From assembly GCA_958510825.1 (NCBI GenBank), contig OY294047.1, positions 38,014,229 through 38,078,228 on the forward strand: DNA of 64,000 nucleotides, read 5' to 3'. The position numbers were made by a program, and so were the translations under genes. Every line of letters starts with the position of its first letter. The stretch's first letter is position 1. This DNA is from Brachypterus glaber. Lineage: Eukaryota; Arthropoda; Insecta; Coleoptera; Kateretidae. A model generated the notes under the pieces. That model searched no databases. It saw only the letters and a program-made list of their open reading frames with translations, and was not told where the DNA came from. This document shows, one piece after another, positions 12,345 through 23,105 of this stretch.

Positions 12345-12560
12345 TCCTAGTCATAACACAAGAATAATTTTTGGAATTGTTTGCATTGTATTGCAATTTC
12401 TTAACCCTTTAAAGTTGAACCTCCCACAAAATCTTATTAGCTATGGATAATTTGTAAAATATTATGACAGAATTTTTTTGCCGATTTTAATGTTATGACT
12501 CATAATCCTGACTTGACAAAATTTTAACAATGAAATGAAAAAGTTATTGAATGACGTTCC
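12345..12560. repeat. Direct repeat, copy 1 of 2
   Basis: Shares ATTTCTTAACCCTTTAAAGT, CCCACAAAATC and AATCCTGA-TGACAAA blocks with 14743-14950 in the same orientation, roughly 80% alike by eye. Confidence 0.65.
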
Positions 12561-12608
12561 AAAAACAACAATTTCTGAATATTAGAAATACAATTTTCTG
12601 AAAGTTAT

Positions 12609-12833
12609 CGCCCGTTAATTTTTTGTATGTAAGATGTAAAAAATAAATATGTAAATTTACGAGATTTTACATTTTACAATTTTATATAAATATTACATGT
12701 AACTTAGATGTAAAATTCATATAAAATCGTAAAATTACATTTAAAATCTCGTAAATTTACCTATATGGCAATAAATTAAATATGATTCTGCATGTAAATT
12801 TACATATTTATTTTTTTATAGTGTATAGTTTGT
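12609..12833. repeat. Small AT-rich foldback
   Basis: AAAATAAATATGTAAATTTAC near 12638 faces GTAAATTTACATATTTATTTTT near 12800, with inner arms ATTTACGAGATTTTACAT and ATTTAAAATCTCGTAAAT. Confidence 0.6.
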
Positions 12834-12892
12834 ATAACTGTTATTGCCAATATCAGTTTAGTTTTTAATAAAATAGAATGTTGTTTTAGTAA

Positions 12893-12964
12893 GAGGAAAA
12901 GTGAAGCTTTTTTTTACTAGTCCGGAAACAACAGACGAGTAAAAAAGAGCACTTTTCCTCTGAG
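12893..12964. repeat. Small hairpin repeat
   Basis: AGAGGAAAAGTG faces CACTTTTCCTCT, with TTTTTACTAGTC against GACGAGTAAAAA inside; total about 70 bp. Confidence 0.5.
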
Positions 12965-13478
12965 TGAAACATACAATTTTTTCTTCAAGCATCCTATATA
13001 TATTTTTTATATAATAATTTTTGAATTTAATTTATTCAGTAATAAAGTATGTTTTTTTTATTAAAATAGGCCAATAAAACCCTTTCGAAATAAAATTAAA
13101 CCTTCCTTAGCTCATTTTAAATTTTTTTCGTATGCTAATCGTACACTTTTCGCGATTTCGATGGTAACTTGTCTAATGTAGCATTTGCAATTTCGGAAAG
13201 ATTTTTAATCAATTTCACACAAGGTTTTTGCACAGAATCTCGAGTCAACCACCTGTTTACATAATAAACAAACAATTTTGAAGTATGGCTGTCATCAAAG
13301 TCAAAGAGTGCTGACGCCAGTGGTGGTTTTGCTAACTAACTTTTTTTACGGCTTACAACACTAAACCATTTTTTTACTGTAAAAAAATAGATCACTTTTA
13401 ACTAGTGTGTTCAGTTATAAAATATGAACATTTTAGTACGCTTAAAGAAAAAAAACTTTTTTGTTAATTTGGCCCTTT

Positions 13479-13712
13479 GGGAACGTTCAAGTATAATGTA
13501 ACGCGCTGGGGGGGGGGGGGGGTGTCAGTAAAAATGTTACATAACACTAAAAATTATAAACTTATAAAATGTTTATTGGATCACGTTTTTAACAATGATC
13601 TAGGCCTAAGATACGAATTTGTTGCATATTTTATTGCACACGGCGTTCACTAAATCATATAAAAAAAAATAAAATGGTCAAATTTTGCGTCACGTAATAC
13701 TTGAAAATTCCC
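13479..13712. mobile_element. Degenerate copy of the GGGAACGTTCAAGTA MITE
   Basis: The left end GGGAACGTTCAAGTATAATG and the right end GCGTCACGTAATACTTGAAA with CCC are recognisable but diverged, and the interior is longer. It holds a run of about 14 G (near 13509-13522). No clear target duplication. Confidence 0.55.
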
Positions 13713-13890
13713 ATTTTGACAAAGCCAATATTTCACAACGTCCAAATTGGATTTTTTTTCCTTTTAAAACAGACCCGATATTACTAATAACATTTAAAAA
13801 AACTATAAAATCTGAAAAAATATTAAAAATATGTAGAGATTCTTCATAATTTGGCAAAGGAGATGATTTGACCATCTTTCATAAAATATA

Positions 13891-14617
13891 TACAGTGCGG
13901 TCCAAAAGTCACCCCCCCCCTTTTAACTTTTGAACGAGTTGAGATATCGACTTCAAATTTATAACTCCTAAATAAGTTAACTTAAACTATCTTTTAGCAT
14001 ATATTTGATATTTTCAGCTCTTAAAATGTGGGCAGGGGGGCATGGGGGGACATTTTTTTAAATGGGAAGGGGGGTCGTGTGGTACATCATTTTAAAGCTT
14101 ATAAAATTCTCTATTTAAACTAACATTTTTAATTTTTTTAAAAATGTTTTTTAAGGTTTTGATTTTTCAATTTTTTGTGCTAAACATTCGATTTTTTAAG
14201 TTTTTTTTATAAATTTTTATTTATGTCAACTAAAATTAGTTTAAAAGTATAATTAACATTTTTTTATGATGAAATTAGGCATTTTTAAAATATTATTTGT
14301 TTTTTTTAAAGGAATTTTGACATTAATACCCATTTTCAGCCCCATTTTAAACCCAAAAATTTTTGATTTTTTAAATTTAAAAATATGAAGTTAAATGGGG
14401 AATTTTATAAGCTTTAAAATGATGTATTACACGACCCCCCTTTCTATTTAAAAAAATATGCCCCCATGCCCCCCTGCCCACATTTTAAGAGCTGAAGGTA
14501 TTAAATATATGCTAAAAGATAGTTTAAGTTGTCTTATTTAAAAGTTCCAAATTTGAAGTCGATATCTCAACTGGTTCAAAAGTTAAGAGGGGGGGGTGAC
14601 TTTTGGACCGCTCTGTA
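13891..14617. mobile_element. Complete foldback element, TA-flanked
   Basis: TACAGTGCGGTCCAAAAGTC at the left is mirrored by GACTTTTGGACCGCTCTGTA at the right, with TA at both ends as in Tc1/mariner insertions. Both arms (about 250 bp) carry GAGATATCGACTTCAAAT and AAATGTGGGCAGGGGGGC blocks. No ORF. Confidence 0.8.
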
Positions 14618-14742
14618 TTAATAATGTTCTATTAAATCAATAAATTTTTTACAGCTTAGAAAAAATCATAAAAGGAAAAAAAACAACAATTTTACTAAAT
14701 AAATTTTACCTAAACCTTTTATTTGACTCATATTTTTAGTCA

Positions 14743-14950
14743 AAAACATCAGTCATAACAGAAGAATCACTTTCAGATTTGTTTGCATTGTATTGCGATT
14801 TCTTAACCCTTTAAAGTCGAACCACCCACAAAATCCTATAACCCATGAATAATTAGGAAAATATTTTGACAGAAAATGTTTGCCGATCTTTAAGATTATG
14901 AGTGATAATCCTGATTCGACAAATTTTTCAACAATGGAATTACACGTTAT
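14743..14950. repeat. Direct repeat, copy 2 of 2
   Basis: Second copy of the 12345-12560 repeat. The minus-strand ORF at 14753-14968 lies on it and shows no known domain. Confidence 0.65.
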
Positions 14951-16334
14951 TAAATTAATACGAACCAAAGATTTATTTTTTTATAGAAAAATTTGCGGTA
15001 AGGAAGCGTAAGGCGGGAGGCCGCTTTGAGCATGAGTCACTATAACGTTTTAACAGAAATTCAATATTTTTTTTTTAACTAAAATTTATTTTAGCAATAT
15101 AGTTAATTTTGGTACATACGAACTATTAATAAATATATTTATTTCTTTTCCTTAAAACTAATGACTTGATTTTTTAAAAGATATGTGCCTATAATTTATA
15201 AAAAATAATTATAATTTAGACATATTTAGACATAAAAACTACAAAAGCTATTTCAAATAATTAATATATGTACTTATTTTACATTAGTTATGGAAAAAAT
15301 TTCAGCAATAATATTTTATTCAAAAACCATTTTCCTTTTATTTTGCTGTAACTTTTCCAAATTTTTAAAGAATAGGAACTTTCGTTTTAAAAAATAATTT
15401 TGTACAATATATAAACAAAACAGTGTAATTTACATTGTTTGATAATCAAAAAATGGAAGTTATGGAGTTTTGTTTTTACTTTATTTCCTATTTACAATTT
15501 TATTTTGATAAGCTGCTCTCTTTCTGTTTAAAAAAAAATCAATATTTCCTTCAATTAAAGGTTTAAAATAAATAATATATATTTTTATTTAAAGTTAATG
15601 AAACATTTTTTAAAATTAAAATTGATAATATATCTTTTTAATTAAAATATAATTAAATATTTATCCTTAAATTGATTAGCATAAAAATTAATTTCAAATT
15701 AAATAAAAAAGTGGAAAATATATATTCTAAAATATTTAAATGTTTATTTTAATCAAGTTGCCTGTATTTTTTAAACCTTTAATTAAATTAAATTAAATTA
15801 AATTAATATAATACAATTATAATCATTAATAATAATAATAATTATAATTATAATTTACTAAATTAATTAATTAACGCATTTAAACAAAAATACTTTTGAG
15901 AAATCAATTTTGAATAAAAAACATGTTTGTATTATAGATACTCAGATTTTGGTAGAAAAAATAATTAATTATGTTTACAGTGAACATGCTTAGTGTACTT
16001 AGTGTGTAAGTATAATACACTTAATCGCTAAGCATGCACACTGCAAAGATAATTAATTACTTTTTATAATTATGTCAGGTATGAGTGGTATTATTTTTTA
16101 ATTTGTACTCAAATAATATTGATTTGTCTAAAGTAATTTTGTTTTATCAATTTTTTTCAAATAGATAAAATCAATGGCTAAGTTTGAATAGGTTGTATCT
16201 AACACAAACACTTTGACATTAAGTATCCTCATCAAATGAACTTTTATAGGTTTTAATTAGGATTTAATTTTACGCTATTAAATATTTAATTAATAAATAT
16301 TTTTAGTAAGAGACTACACTTAAGGGCAAAAAAA
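14951..16334. other. Very AT-rich intergenic DNA
   Basis: No coding signal. Holds an AATTA/AAATT pentamer-like tract near 15780-15806 and a short palindrome at 15960-16058 (GTGAACATGCTTAG / CTAAGCATGCACAC). Confidence 0.35.
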
Positions 16335-17425
16335 TCGATCCACCTAAAAATTTTCCATTTTTTAAAGTCAAATATTTAAACTACTAACTACCTATTTAGT
16401 GGATTTGACTGATTCTTTTTTGTTTCAAAGTTTAAACTTTCTCTACCTCTGTTTTTGTTTAGAATAATGAAAAAATGTATTTTTGTATTAACAGCAACAA
16501 AGTTAAAGTCCCTCTTACTGCCGCAATTTTAATGAATATTTTCTTTTTTATTTTTTTTTTATATTTTTACTTCTGGTTTAGGAGATATCAGAATTTTCTT
16601 GAAAGTTGTCATTTTTTCAGTTCTCAAAAAATACTAAATCAGTAAAGTTGTTATTTTTTATTTGATGCATAAGTCTTTTAGTTTTTCTATTAGGGAACGT
16701 TCAAGTACTACGTAACGCTCCTAGGGGGGGGGTGAGGGTCATTATGGAGTGTTACGCCCATGTTAATGGTAAAGGAAAATAGCCTTACACGGGGGTGTGG
16801 GGGTCCAAAATGATCAAAATTTGCGTTACGTAATACTTGAACGTTCCCTTAGAGTTTATTTATCCCGGGGCAACTTTCTATTGCAGTCTGATGGTGGCTC
16901 AGCGTTGATTTCGCAGAACCGCCGCCGGATGGATGGACTCTATTTATCTTCTGCTCAAGTTTAACAAACAACTTTATGTTTTTGATAAACTTGATTAGAA
17001 GAAAAACGTAAAACGGTTAAGCTTAAAATATAAAGTAAAGCATCAATCAAATTCATGTATTTTTGAGTTAACTGAAAAAATTACTTTCAGGAACTTTCAG
17101 GAAAATCCTGAAATCTCCTAAACCTGGAAAGAAAAAATAAAAAATAAAAAAAATATATTCATAATAACTGCGGCAACAAGACTTCAATAGTTGCAGTGGG
17201 CAGTGGCGTACCGTGCAACTCCTAGAAAATGGGGCGAAAAACATAGTTGTACATTTTTTATTGCTGTTAATACAAAACGCTTTTTTCTAATAATTCTAAA
17301 TAAATACAAAAGTAGGGAAAGTTTAAGCTTCAAAACAAAAAAGAATCATTCAAATCCATTAAGTAGTTTTTTAAATATTTAAATTTAAAAATGGCAAATT
17401 TTTCATTTAAAAATTAAAAAATGTC
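16335..17425. mobile_element. Foldback element next to the ftz 3' end
   Basis: The left arm (16340-16640) and right arm (17060-17420) are complementary over TTAGTGGATTTGACTGATTC/GAATCATTCAAATCCATTAA, TTTTTGTATTAACAGCAA/TTGCTGTTAATACAAAA, TGCCGCAATTTTAATGAATA/TATTCATAATAACTGCGGCA and GGTTTAGGAGATAT. The spacer holds the MITE 16693-16848. The ORF at 17191-17382 is inside the right arm and not a gene. Confidence 0.7.
16693..16848. mobile_element. PIF/Harbinger-like MITE, TTA-flanked
   Basis: The left end GGGAACGTTCAAGTACTACG is complementary to the right end (CGTAATACTTGAACGTTCCC). It is flanked by TTA on both sides. It lies inside the spacer of the larger foldback 16335-17425. Confidence 0.8.
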
Positions 17426-17429
17426 AAAA

Positions 17430-17673
17430 TGCTCTCATGGTTAATAAGACCTATTAAAACTTAAGGTGAATTTAACCAATTTTATTTTAAGTTTTGATTT
17501 TTAAGAATTCACTAGTTTCAGTTTTTATGGAAAACAACAACCACGCAATTTAAATTTTTAAATAAACTAAATTACTTAAAATCTGAATAGTAGCCAATTC
17601 ATAAGAAACAAAAACTTAAAATCAAACATAACAGTGGATCCAGATTTAGAAATCTATAAAATATTATTATTAC
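17430..17673 (-). terminator. ftz: ftz 3' UTR and likely poly(A) signal
   Basis: Downstream of the ftz stop. The first AATAAA on the minus strand is at 17481-17486, about 190 nt past the stop codon. Below about 17430 the sequence enters a large inverted repeat, so the transcript probably ends before it. Confidence 0.45.
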
Positions 17674-18131
17674 CTATTGATGAATTAAAGGTGGCGTTAA
17701 AGGTGGCCCCGGTATATTTTTAATAGTCGTCAACGGCATAGCCATTCTGGACACATTTTCATCGCCAAAAGAGTTTCTATTCCCATCTATCGTTGAGTTT
17801 CCCACCAGTTGATTTTCCGGAGTTGAATTGTAGTACATTTTCGGAAAACCCTGCGCAGGATGTTCTTGGAATATATTTTGGTTCATATTAATGTCTTCTC
17901 CGGTAGTGAAATCAGGTTGTATCGCGAATTTTGTGTCCTTTTTCGCCTTCATTCTTCTGTTTTGGAACCAGATTTTTATTTGACGTTCGGTGAGGCATAA
18001 CGAATGAGATATTTCGACTCTTCTACGTCTAGTTAAATATTTGTTGTAGTGGAATTCTTTTTCGAGTTCTAACGTTTGGTATCTGGTGTAAGTTTGACGG
18101 GTCCGTTTATTACCTTGGCTTGTTTTTTCGG
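17674..18131 (-). CDS. ftz: ftz exon 2 (homeobox and C-terminal tail)
   Basis: Starts right after a pyrimidine-rich acceptor ending TTTCAG. Its first two bases (CC) complete the split codon with G from exon 1 to give Ala243. It encodes the whole homeodomain (recognition helix [13 protein letters not shown]) and a tail rich in Asn, Pro and Thr that ends [10 protein letters not shown] before the stop. The first methionine in this exon lies inside helix 3, so an unspliced ORF call would miss the homeodomain. Confidence 0.95.
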
Positions 18132-20039
18132 CTGAAATAAATAAAAAGTAACAAATTAGTGTATTTTGTATAAAGCGGCAGTTTAAGAATCCATTAGAAG
18201 ATAACGAAACAAAATATTTTTAAGAGGAAAGGTATTGTCATTTTGATATAAAAAATGGCTTATCAAATTTTACGAAATAATACTCAGGGAGAGAGGACGC
18301 ACTAATGAGAATAAAAAAAATATGGTGTGGACATCAGAAAACTCTTTTATCGTGGGAAGGGAGATTATAAGTAATATTTTCTCGAGAACGCTTTGAGCTA
18401 AAGGCTTCAAATTTGGAGTAATGCTCACGGTTAAGATTGTTTTAGTAAGAATGACAAGGGGTCAAAAAGGATAAAAATGACCTTTAAAAAGGACCTCAAA
18501 ATGGAAGGTAGGATTGGTGTAGTGGACTACCGCGTCGTACTTGACGAGTTACTACCCAAAATAGCGTGAGTTCGATTCTCACCGGGGCCGATTTGCCTTT
18601 TTCAGTAAATTAATAATTGAAATTTGGCGAAGGTGTAAGTGAAGCGGACACTCCCTATAAATTGGTTCTTCAATTAAAGCCGGTGGTTCCCTCTACTACT
18701 AGCCCACACAAGTCCTGGACTTGGGGGATGCTTAATTAAGTAGAATAGTATAAGGTTAAACAAAAATGTAATGTAATGTAATGTAATGTAATAAGTAAAA
18801 AAAATCGAAGAAAAAATTAAGTTTTTTTCACGAGCGAAAAAACCGGGAAGGGAGTCTTAAAAGTTGGACGAAGGCCAGGGTCTCGCGCTGATATGATGTC
18901 ACATTTAAAAAGTTTTAACATATTTAAATCAAAATATTCCTTAATAATGATTTTTGAAGTTAGTTGTGAATTATTGGTACAGGGGGCTGTAAAACCACAA
19001 AACACGCGTGACGCAATAAGTGGACACGTCAGGACGTACCCTAAAGTATAATATTTATGAAAAATGCTAATAATAATTTAATGTTGTGACATAAATGAGT
19101 ACAAACTAAAATCCTAAACAGCAATAAAATTTGAGTTACAGCCTTCTTAAAGTGATCACTAGATATTATGTTTATATTATAACCATTTTGACATATTTTT
19201 TTACATTAAAAAAAATTTCATATTTAATTTGTAACATATACTTTTATTAATTGAATTCTAAAAGATTAACTTATTTTCCAATAAAAATGTCATGAATTAA
19301 TGTTATAATTACCATTTCCAGCTTTCATCCACGGATAAACATTCTGCATATTCAACATATTATCCGGTGACAGTGGACCATCTTCAGCTGACAAATTTTG
19401 ATCTCCACTACTCATCGGCGATAACTCATTCCTTTCATTAAACGCTTCATCTTGACCAAAACTTTTCTTACGAAACTCTTCATCCTGCCCAAAACGATTA
19501 TTATCAAAAGTCTTCTTATGAAATTCCGGTTTATGCAAATTACGATAATCATATGTAATCTTTTTACCCTCGGGTTTGCTTAACAATGCTCTCAATGCTG
19601 GCGAATCGTCTTCTTTCTTAATTGGTGATGCTTCAATAGGTTCATTAGTCTCGTTGTTTAAAGAAGTAGGTGATAAAGGATGGTTTTGGTTCATAAAAGA
19701 ATGCATCAAGTTGCCATATGGTCTATTGTTTATTGGTAAAGTAGGATACTGGTTAATTGGATTTTGGTTTGATGATGGTGGTGGGGTAATAGAGTCATTA
19801 GTAGTAGTAGGTGAGTCGTAGTTAGCGTAAGGACTTAATCCGTTGTACCTATTTGTGTTATATCCTGTATTCTCTTCCTTTATTTGGTGCACGTAAGGGT
19901 TTTCGTTTGTGTAAGGGTTGTATCCCATGTTAGTTTGATTGGATGATTCTGTATTAGCACTATATGGTTGATTATTATAAAACTGGTTATAATAAGCGTG
20001 GCTATTCCAATAATTTTGATATTGCGTAGACGCACTCAT
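17674..20039 (-). CDS. ftz: Fushi tarazu (Ftz) homeodomain transcription factor, two exons: join(17674..18131,19313..20039) on minus strand
   Basis: Nuclear sequence-specific transcription factor of the Hox complex. In insects Ftz acts in segmentation and neurogenesis, often with the nuclear receptor Ftz-F1. The spliced frame gives 394 residues. Seen in order: a Tyr/Asn-rich N-terminus; an LXXLL motif (LRALL, residues 149-153) followed by SKPEGKK, which in known Ftz proteins contacts Ftz-F1; a Hox hexapeptide YPWM (235-238); a homeodomain (about 250-309) with Q50, N51 and the helix-3 core [10 protein letters not shown]; and an 85-residue tail. The homeodomain begins [12 protein letters not shown]; Thr at position 4 and Ala at 56 (Trp in Antp) fit Ftz rather than Antp or Scr. 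The start ATG has A at -3 and opens a Hox-like Tyr-rich N-terminus. Having both LXXLL and YPWM is the beetle-like intermediate state; Drosophila Ftz has lost YPWM. No frameshifts or internal stops were seen. Confidence 0.95.
18132..19312 (-). other. ftz: ftz intron 1
   Basis: Intron of 1,181 bp, phase 1, with GTAATT donor and TTTCAG acceptor. It contains a tRNA-derived SINE in antisense orientation (18509-18794). The 18300-18500 part resembles dispersed repeat sequence, so much of the intron length may be transposon-derived. Confidence 0.9.
18509..18794 (+). mobile_element. tRNA-derived SINE, copy 1 (antisense in the ftz intron)
   Basis: The head has an A-box-like TTGGTGTAGTGG and a B box GAGTTCGATTCTC. 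The body contains GCCGATTTGCCTTTTTCAG, AATTTGGCGAAGG, AGCCGGTGGTTCCCTCTACT and AGTCCTGGACTTGG. The tail is a TGTAA pentamer tract. It is opposite to ftz transcription. Confidence 0.85.
19313..20039 (-). CDS. ftz: ftz exon 1 (coding part)
   Basis: Encodes residues 1-242 plus the first base of codon 243. The exon ends AAT G before a GTAATT donor, four codons after the YPWM hexapeptide; this is the usual place for the Hox intron between hexapeptide and homeodomain. It carries the LRALL cofactor motif (149-153) and a small internal duplication, FGQDEEF/FGQDEAF, at residues 183-200. The open frame runs a few codons into the intron, which is why an unspliced reading gives 249 residues. Confidence 0.95.
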
Positions 20040-20352
20040 TCTTTATAAAAACTAATACACTATTCTGCACTAAATAAACTATACACTATCGATGCTCAAT
20101 ATGAAATGGTAACTGATTTTGGGACCTGGACCCTGTCATAAATGTTTAACATTGTCCCCAAATAATCGTAGCGGGAGGGGTAGGGTATTGCGACCCCCTG
20201 AGGTCTATGTCGCACGGTTCCTTTTGTTCGGCCAGCTGCCTTGTGAAATTTACCCACCCCCGATTTCCCATTGACGGGAGTTTTCATCTTATTTATTATA
20301 GGGTTACTCCATCCAGTGGTGGTTTTTTTGACAACCACCGCGGCGCGCCGCT
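20040..20352 (-). promoter_or_regulatory. ftz: ftz proximal promoter / putative upstream element
   Basis: Immediately 5' of the ftz start and clearly more GC-rich than its surroundings. Seen: a TTTATGA (Caudal-type) site on the minus strand at 20136-20142; facing GGTGGTT / AACCACC arms (20318-20324 and 20333-20339); and a perfect 12-bp palindrome, GCGGCGCGCCGC, at 20340-20351. A TATA-like TTATAAAG lies only a few bases from the ATG, too close to be a normal core promoter. Pair-rule and Caudal control of ftz is known in insects; assignment of these particular sites is inference. An 80-codon open frame here (20096-20338, minus) is not convincing as a gene. Confidence 0.5.
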
Positions 20353-21260
20353 AAAGGCAAATACATGATCTAAACAAGTGAAAGACACTGTTCCCTCTGT
20401 CAAGGCAACGGTAACAACGTAAAAGATAGATAGAGATAGATAGATAAATAGATAGATAGACACATAGATAGAGAGATAGAGAGAATTATACAGGTAAGTA
20501 ATACATTTATTTTAATAGGTATGTATGAATTAAAACAATAATAATATATATATATTATATATAGTATATAACTTAATAAAAAGTACTTTATGTTATATAA
20601 ATATAAATTAAATATCTTTAATAATAATCATGCATTGTAGGGTTAATAATTTATCTAAAAAGTTAAATTCTACCACAGTTTGACGTTTAACATAACCTCT
20701 AAACATAACCAAACAATAACCATGTTTTTTTTGGAAATTAGGTATGTGATGTTATAACAATAAACGGCGTATTTTACTTGTTTAGGACTTGGTGCTATCC
20801 TTAGACGGCAGTATCAAGCTGCCGCTAGATGGAGAGACCCTTATTTATTAGGGTATCGGACTTATTGAAGATTATTTTTTGCACGATTTAAGATCGGCTT
20901 ACGTTTCAATTGAGTGTTAATCCTGAAAAAAGCATGCTGGACATTAAGTAATTGAATTAAGAAGTTTTTGTTGAAACATATGGTAAAAAAGAGATTATGA
21001 ATCTAACTGGTTAACCCGAGTAACCAATAAAAATTTAAGGTACTGAAAATTACTAGCCAATTAGGATTAAGTAGGATTATAGAATAAATAACTTGGTCTA
21101 TTTTAATTATAGCACTAGATAGGTGCTTGTTAGGGTAGGTGGGTAGTTTGAGTGGTTTTTTAATTAGACAGTGTAGGGAAATAACGATCGTTGTACATAA
21201 AATCGATTTTACACAATCAAAATCAAAACTTTTTTGACTATGTTTTTAAATTATTTATTT
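20352..21260. other. ftz upstream intergenic region
   Basis: Contains a GATA tetramer tract (20424-20487) and an AT dinucleotide tract (20546-20575). GCCGCTAGATGGAGAG at 20821-20836 resembles a CTCF-type site. No ORF. Being 0.3-1.2 kb 5' of ftz, it may hold enhancers. Confidence 0.4.
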
Positions 21261-21768
21261 TTTCTATTTTGCGAGTCTTATAAGCACGCATTTTGCGTGT
21301 TCTTATAGACCCATAAGAGGTCTGTACTTTTTGGGTTGGCAACAGACCTGGCCTGTCGCTTGACGTTTTCCGTGCAAATATCAATGTCGCTTTAAAGTTG
21401 AATTTTCTACAAAATTTTGTGTTTAGGTTATTTTTACCATATTAAAATTGTGGCTTGGTTAATTGCAGTAAAAAAGAGAAGAGATGACTATAAAATATAT
21501 CAAAATATCATTTGTTCTTAGAATTTTAAACATGGTGTAAACTGTAATGTCAATCCAAAACAAAAATCCCTAAATCAATCATCAATATAAATGTATGTTT
21601 TTTTTTAATTTTAGAGCAAAATAGAAAAACATGTATAAAGCACTCGTTACATAACACGTTTTTAGAGCACTAGTACTTTAGAAAACTCGCCGCAAGCGGC
21701 TCGTTTTCTAAACTTGTACTTGTGCTCTAAAAACGTATGTTATGAAACTAGTACTTTAATATACTATA
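21261..21768 (+). repeat. Dispersed repeat family B, copy 1 (most complete)
   Basis: About 500 bp starting TTCTATTTTGCGAGTCTTAT, with GCATTTTGCGTGTTCTTATA, GTTGGCAACA and TATCATTTGTTCTTAGAATT, ending in a palindromic block (AGTACTTTAGAAAACTCGCC ... AACGTATGTTATGAAACTAG). Copies at 44276-44737 and 59568-60011 have the same orientation. No coding frame. Confidence 0.75.
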
Positions 21769-22778
21769 ATTATATACCACCATTGTTTAAAATTACCAGA
21801 ACTGGATAATATCTCATTGCAATTACCACTCCTTCCCCTCAATTATTTTTTGTTTTTAGTAGTTTTTGAGATAAACAATATATATTTCTTTTTATTTTTA
21901 ACAACAAATAACTTCTTTGTTTGTTTTTATATAATTGTGTTAATGCTTTATTCGTGCCTGTCAAAATACAGAGCATAAAAAATATCGCTCCAGATAAAAG
22001 TAAAACTATTTCCCTTTCAACAAAACCATTGTTTACCCATATTTACTCAAAAAAATCAATTCATTTTGAATCATAATTAGTAGAAATCAGTCACAGTCGT
22101 AAATTCAAAAAGTCGGTAGGTCATAAAAGTTTACGATTTCGTTGTTCGGTTTTTCGTGAGCAACTTAAACCGTATAATGAATTGCACTTGGCTTCTGAGA
22201 AAAACTGTGGCCTATATTTACTTTTTTGTTACTTAAAAGTGGATAGATATTACCTGCACCAGTTCTGTACCGATGAGAAACGTTAGCGTAAGAGATCAAT
22301 AATAACACAGGCCCACAAAATAATAAAAGTGGTTTGCGCCATGGATAGGACCATCATATTCATATGTATTTTCGCCCGCCGAAAGCGAATCTGAGCTCAA
22401 TCTAAAAGTGTAGTGGCGTCTGGACTTTTCTTTACAGTCGCACTATGTCACTAAACGGGAAAAACGTGCATGATTATTTTATTGCGTATTTCAACTTTAA
22501 ACGATTAGTAAGACATAAAAAATATGTTTTTTTTATTTAGATAGAGCAAAAAGGGAAAAAAAAACAGAAAAAAGTGAGCAAAATTATTTTATTGTGTATT
22601 TAAACTTTAAATGATAAGGAAGACATAAAAAATATGTTTTGTTTTAATAATAATAATAAAAAAAAATTCTTTAATGGAAAATATTAATAAAATAAAAAAC
22701 ATATTATTTATGTTTGAATAATAATTTAATTACTTTTTTGTTTGTCAATGTCAAAATAATTTTTACAATTTTTTTTAA
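21769..22778. other. Intergenic DNA with a local duplication
   Basis: The segment near 22467-22530 (GATTATTTTATTGCGTATTT, AGACATAAAAAATATG) is repeated near 22580-22640 (AATTATTTTATTGTGTATTT). The stretch 22330-22450 is GC-richer (TTTCGCCCGCCGAAAGCG) and unassigned. Confidence 0.4.
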
Positions 22779-23105
22779 CTATGTATAAAAAATCATGTCT
22801 TTTAAATGACGTCCATTTTTCGCTTTGCAAACACATGCCCTTTTCACGATATTTTCCATGACGGCTCTTGACATGTCTGGCTTAAGCTGTTGGATAGTGT
22901 GGGCTTGTTGACATAAACCCGATCTTTCAGGTAGCCCCAAAGAAAAAAGTCCGGTGCTTTCAAATCGGGCCGTCGTGAAGGACAATGAAAATCCGAGTTT
23001 CGCGAAATTTTTGGCTAATTGAAAATCTGCCTTAAAAGCTGCATTGTGGCTCAAACCTAGCATATCCTCCACAGCAAGGCGCACAAAATTTTCGAGCATT
23101 AGTTA
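22779..23105 (-). pseudogene. Decayed DDE (mariner/IS630-like) transposase C-terminus
   Basis: The minus strand reads RRPDLKAPDFFLWGYLKDRV then VYVNKPT in one frame and QQLKPDMSRAVMENIVKRAC plus NGRHLKDMIF in the next, so at least one frameshift separates the two halves. PDLxxxDFFLWGYLKD is a familiar block around the last catalytic acidic residue of insect mariner-type DDE transposases. The N-terminal two thirds are missing and no TIRs were recognised. The apparent 106-codon ORF is a mixture of frames, not a protein. Confidence 0.7.

Noticed and set aside
13509..13522. G14 run as a quadruplex element
   Set aside because: It is part of a degenerate MITE whose relatives have shorter G runs; homopolymer length is also error-prone.
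19576..19821. Plus-strand 81-codon ORF
   Set aside because: Antisense shadow of ftz exon 1.
20096..20338. 80-codon minus-strand ORF just 5' of ftz
   Set aside because: It lies in the GC-richer promoter region, shows no domain, and the ftz start at 20039 has its own good context; chance frame.
22779..23099. 106-codon ORF as an intact protein
   Set aside because: Recognisable transposase residues are split over two frames; it is a pseudogene.
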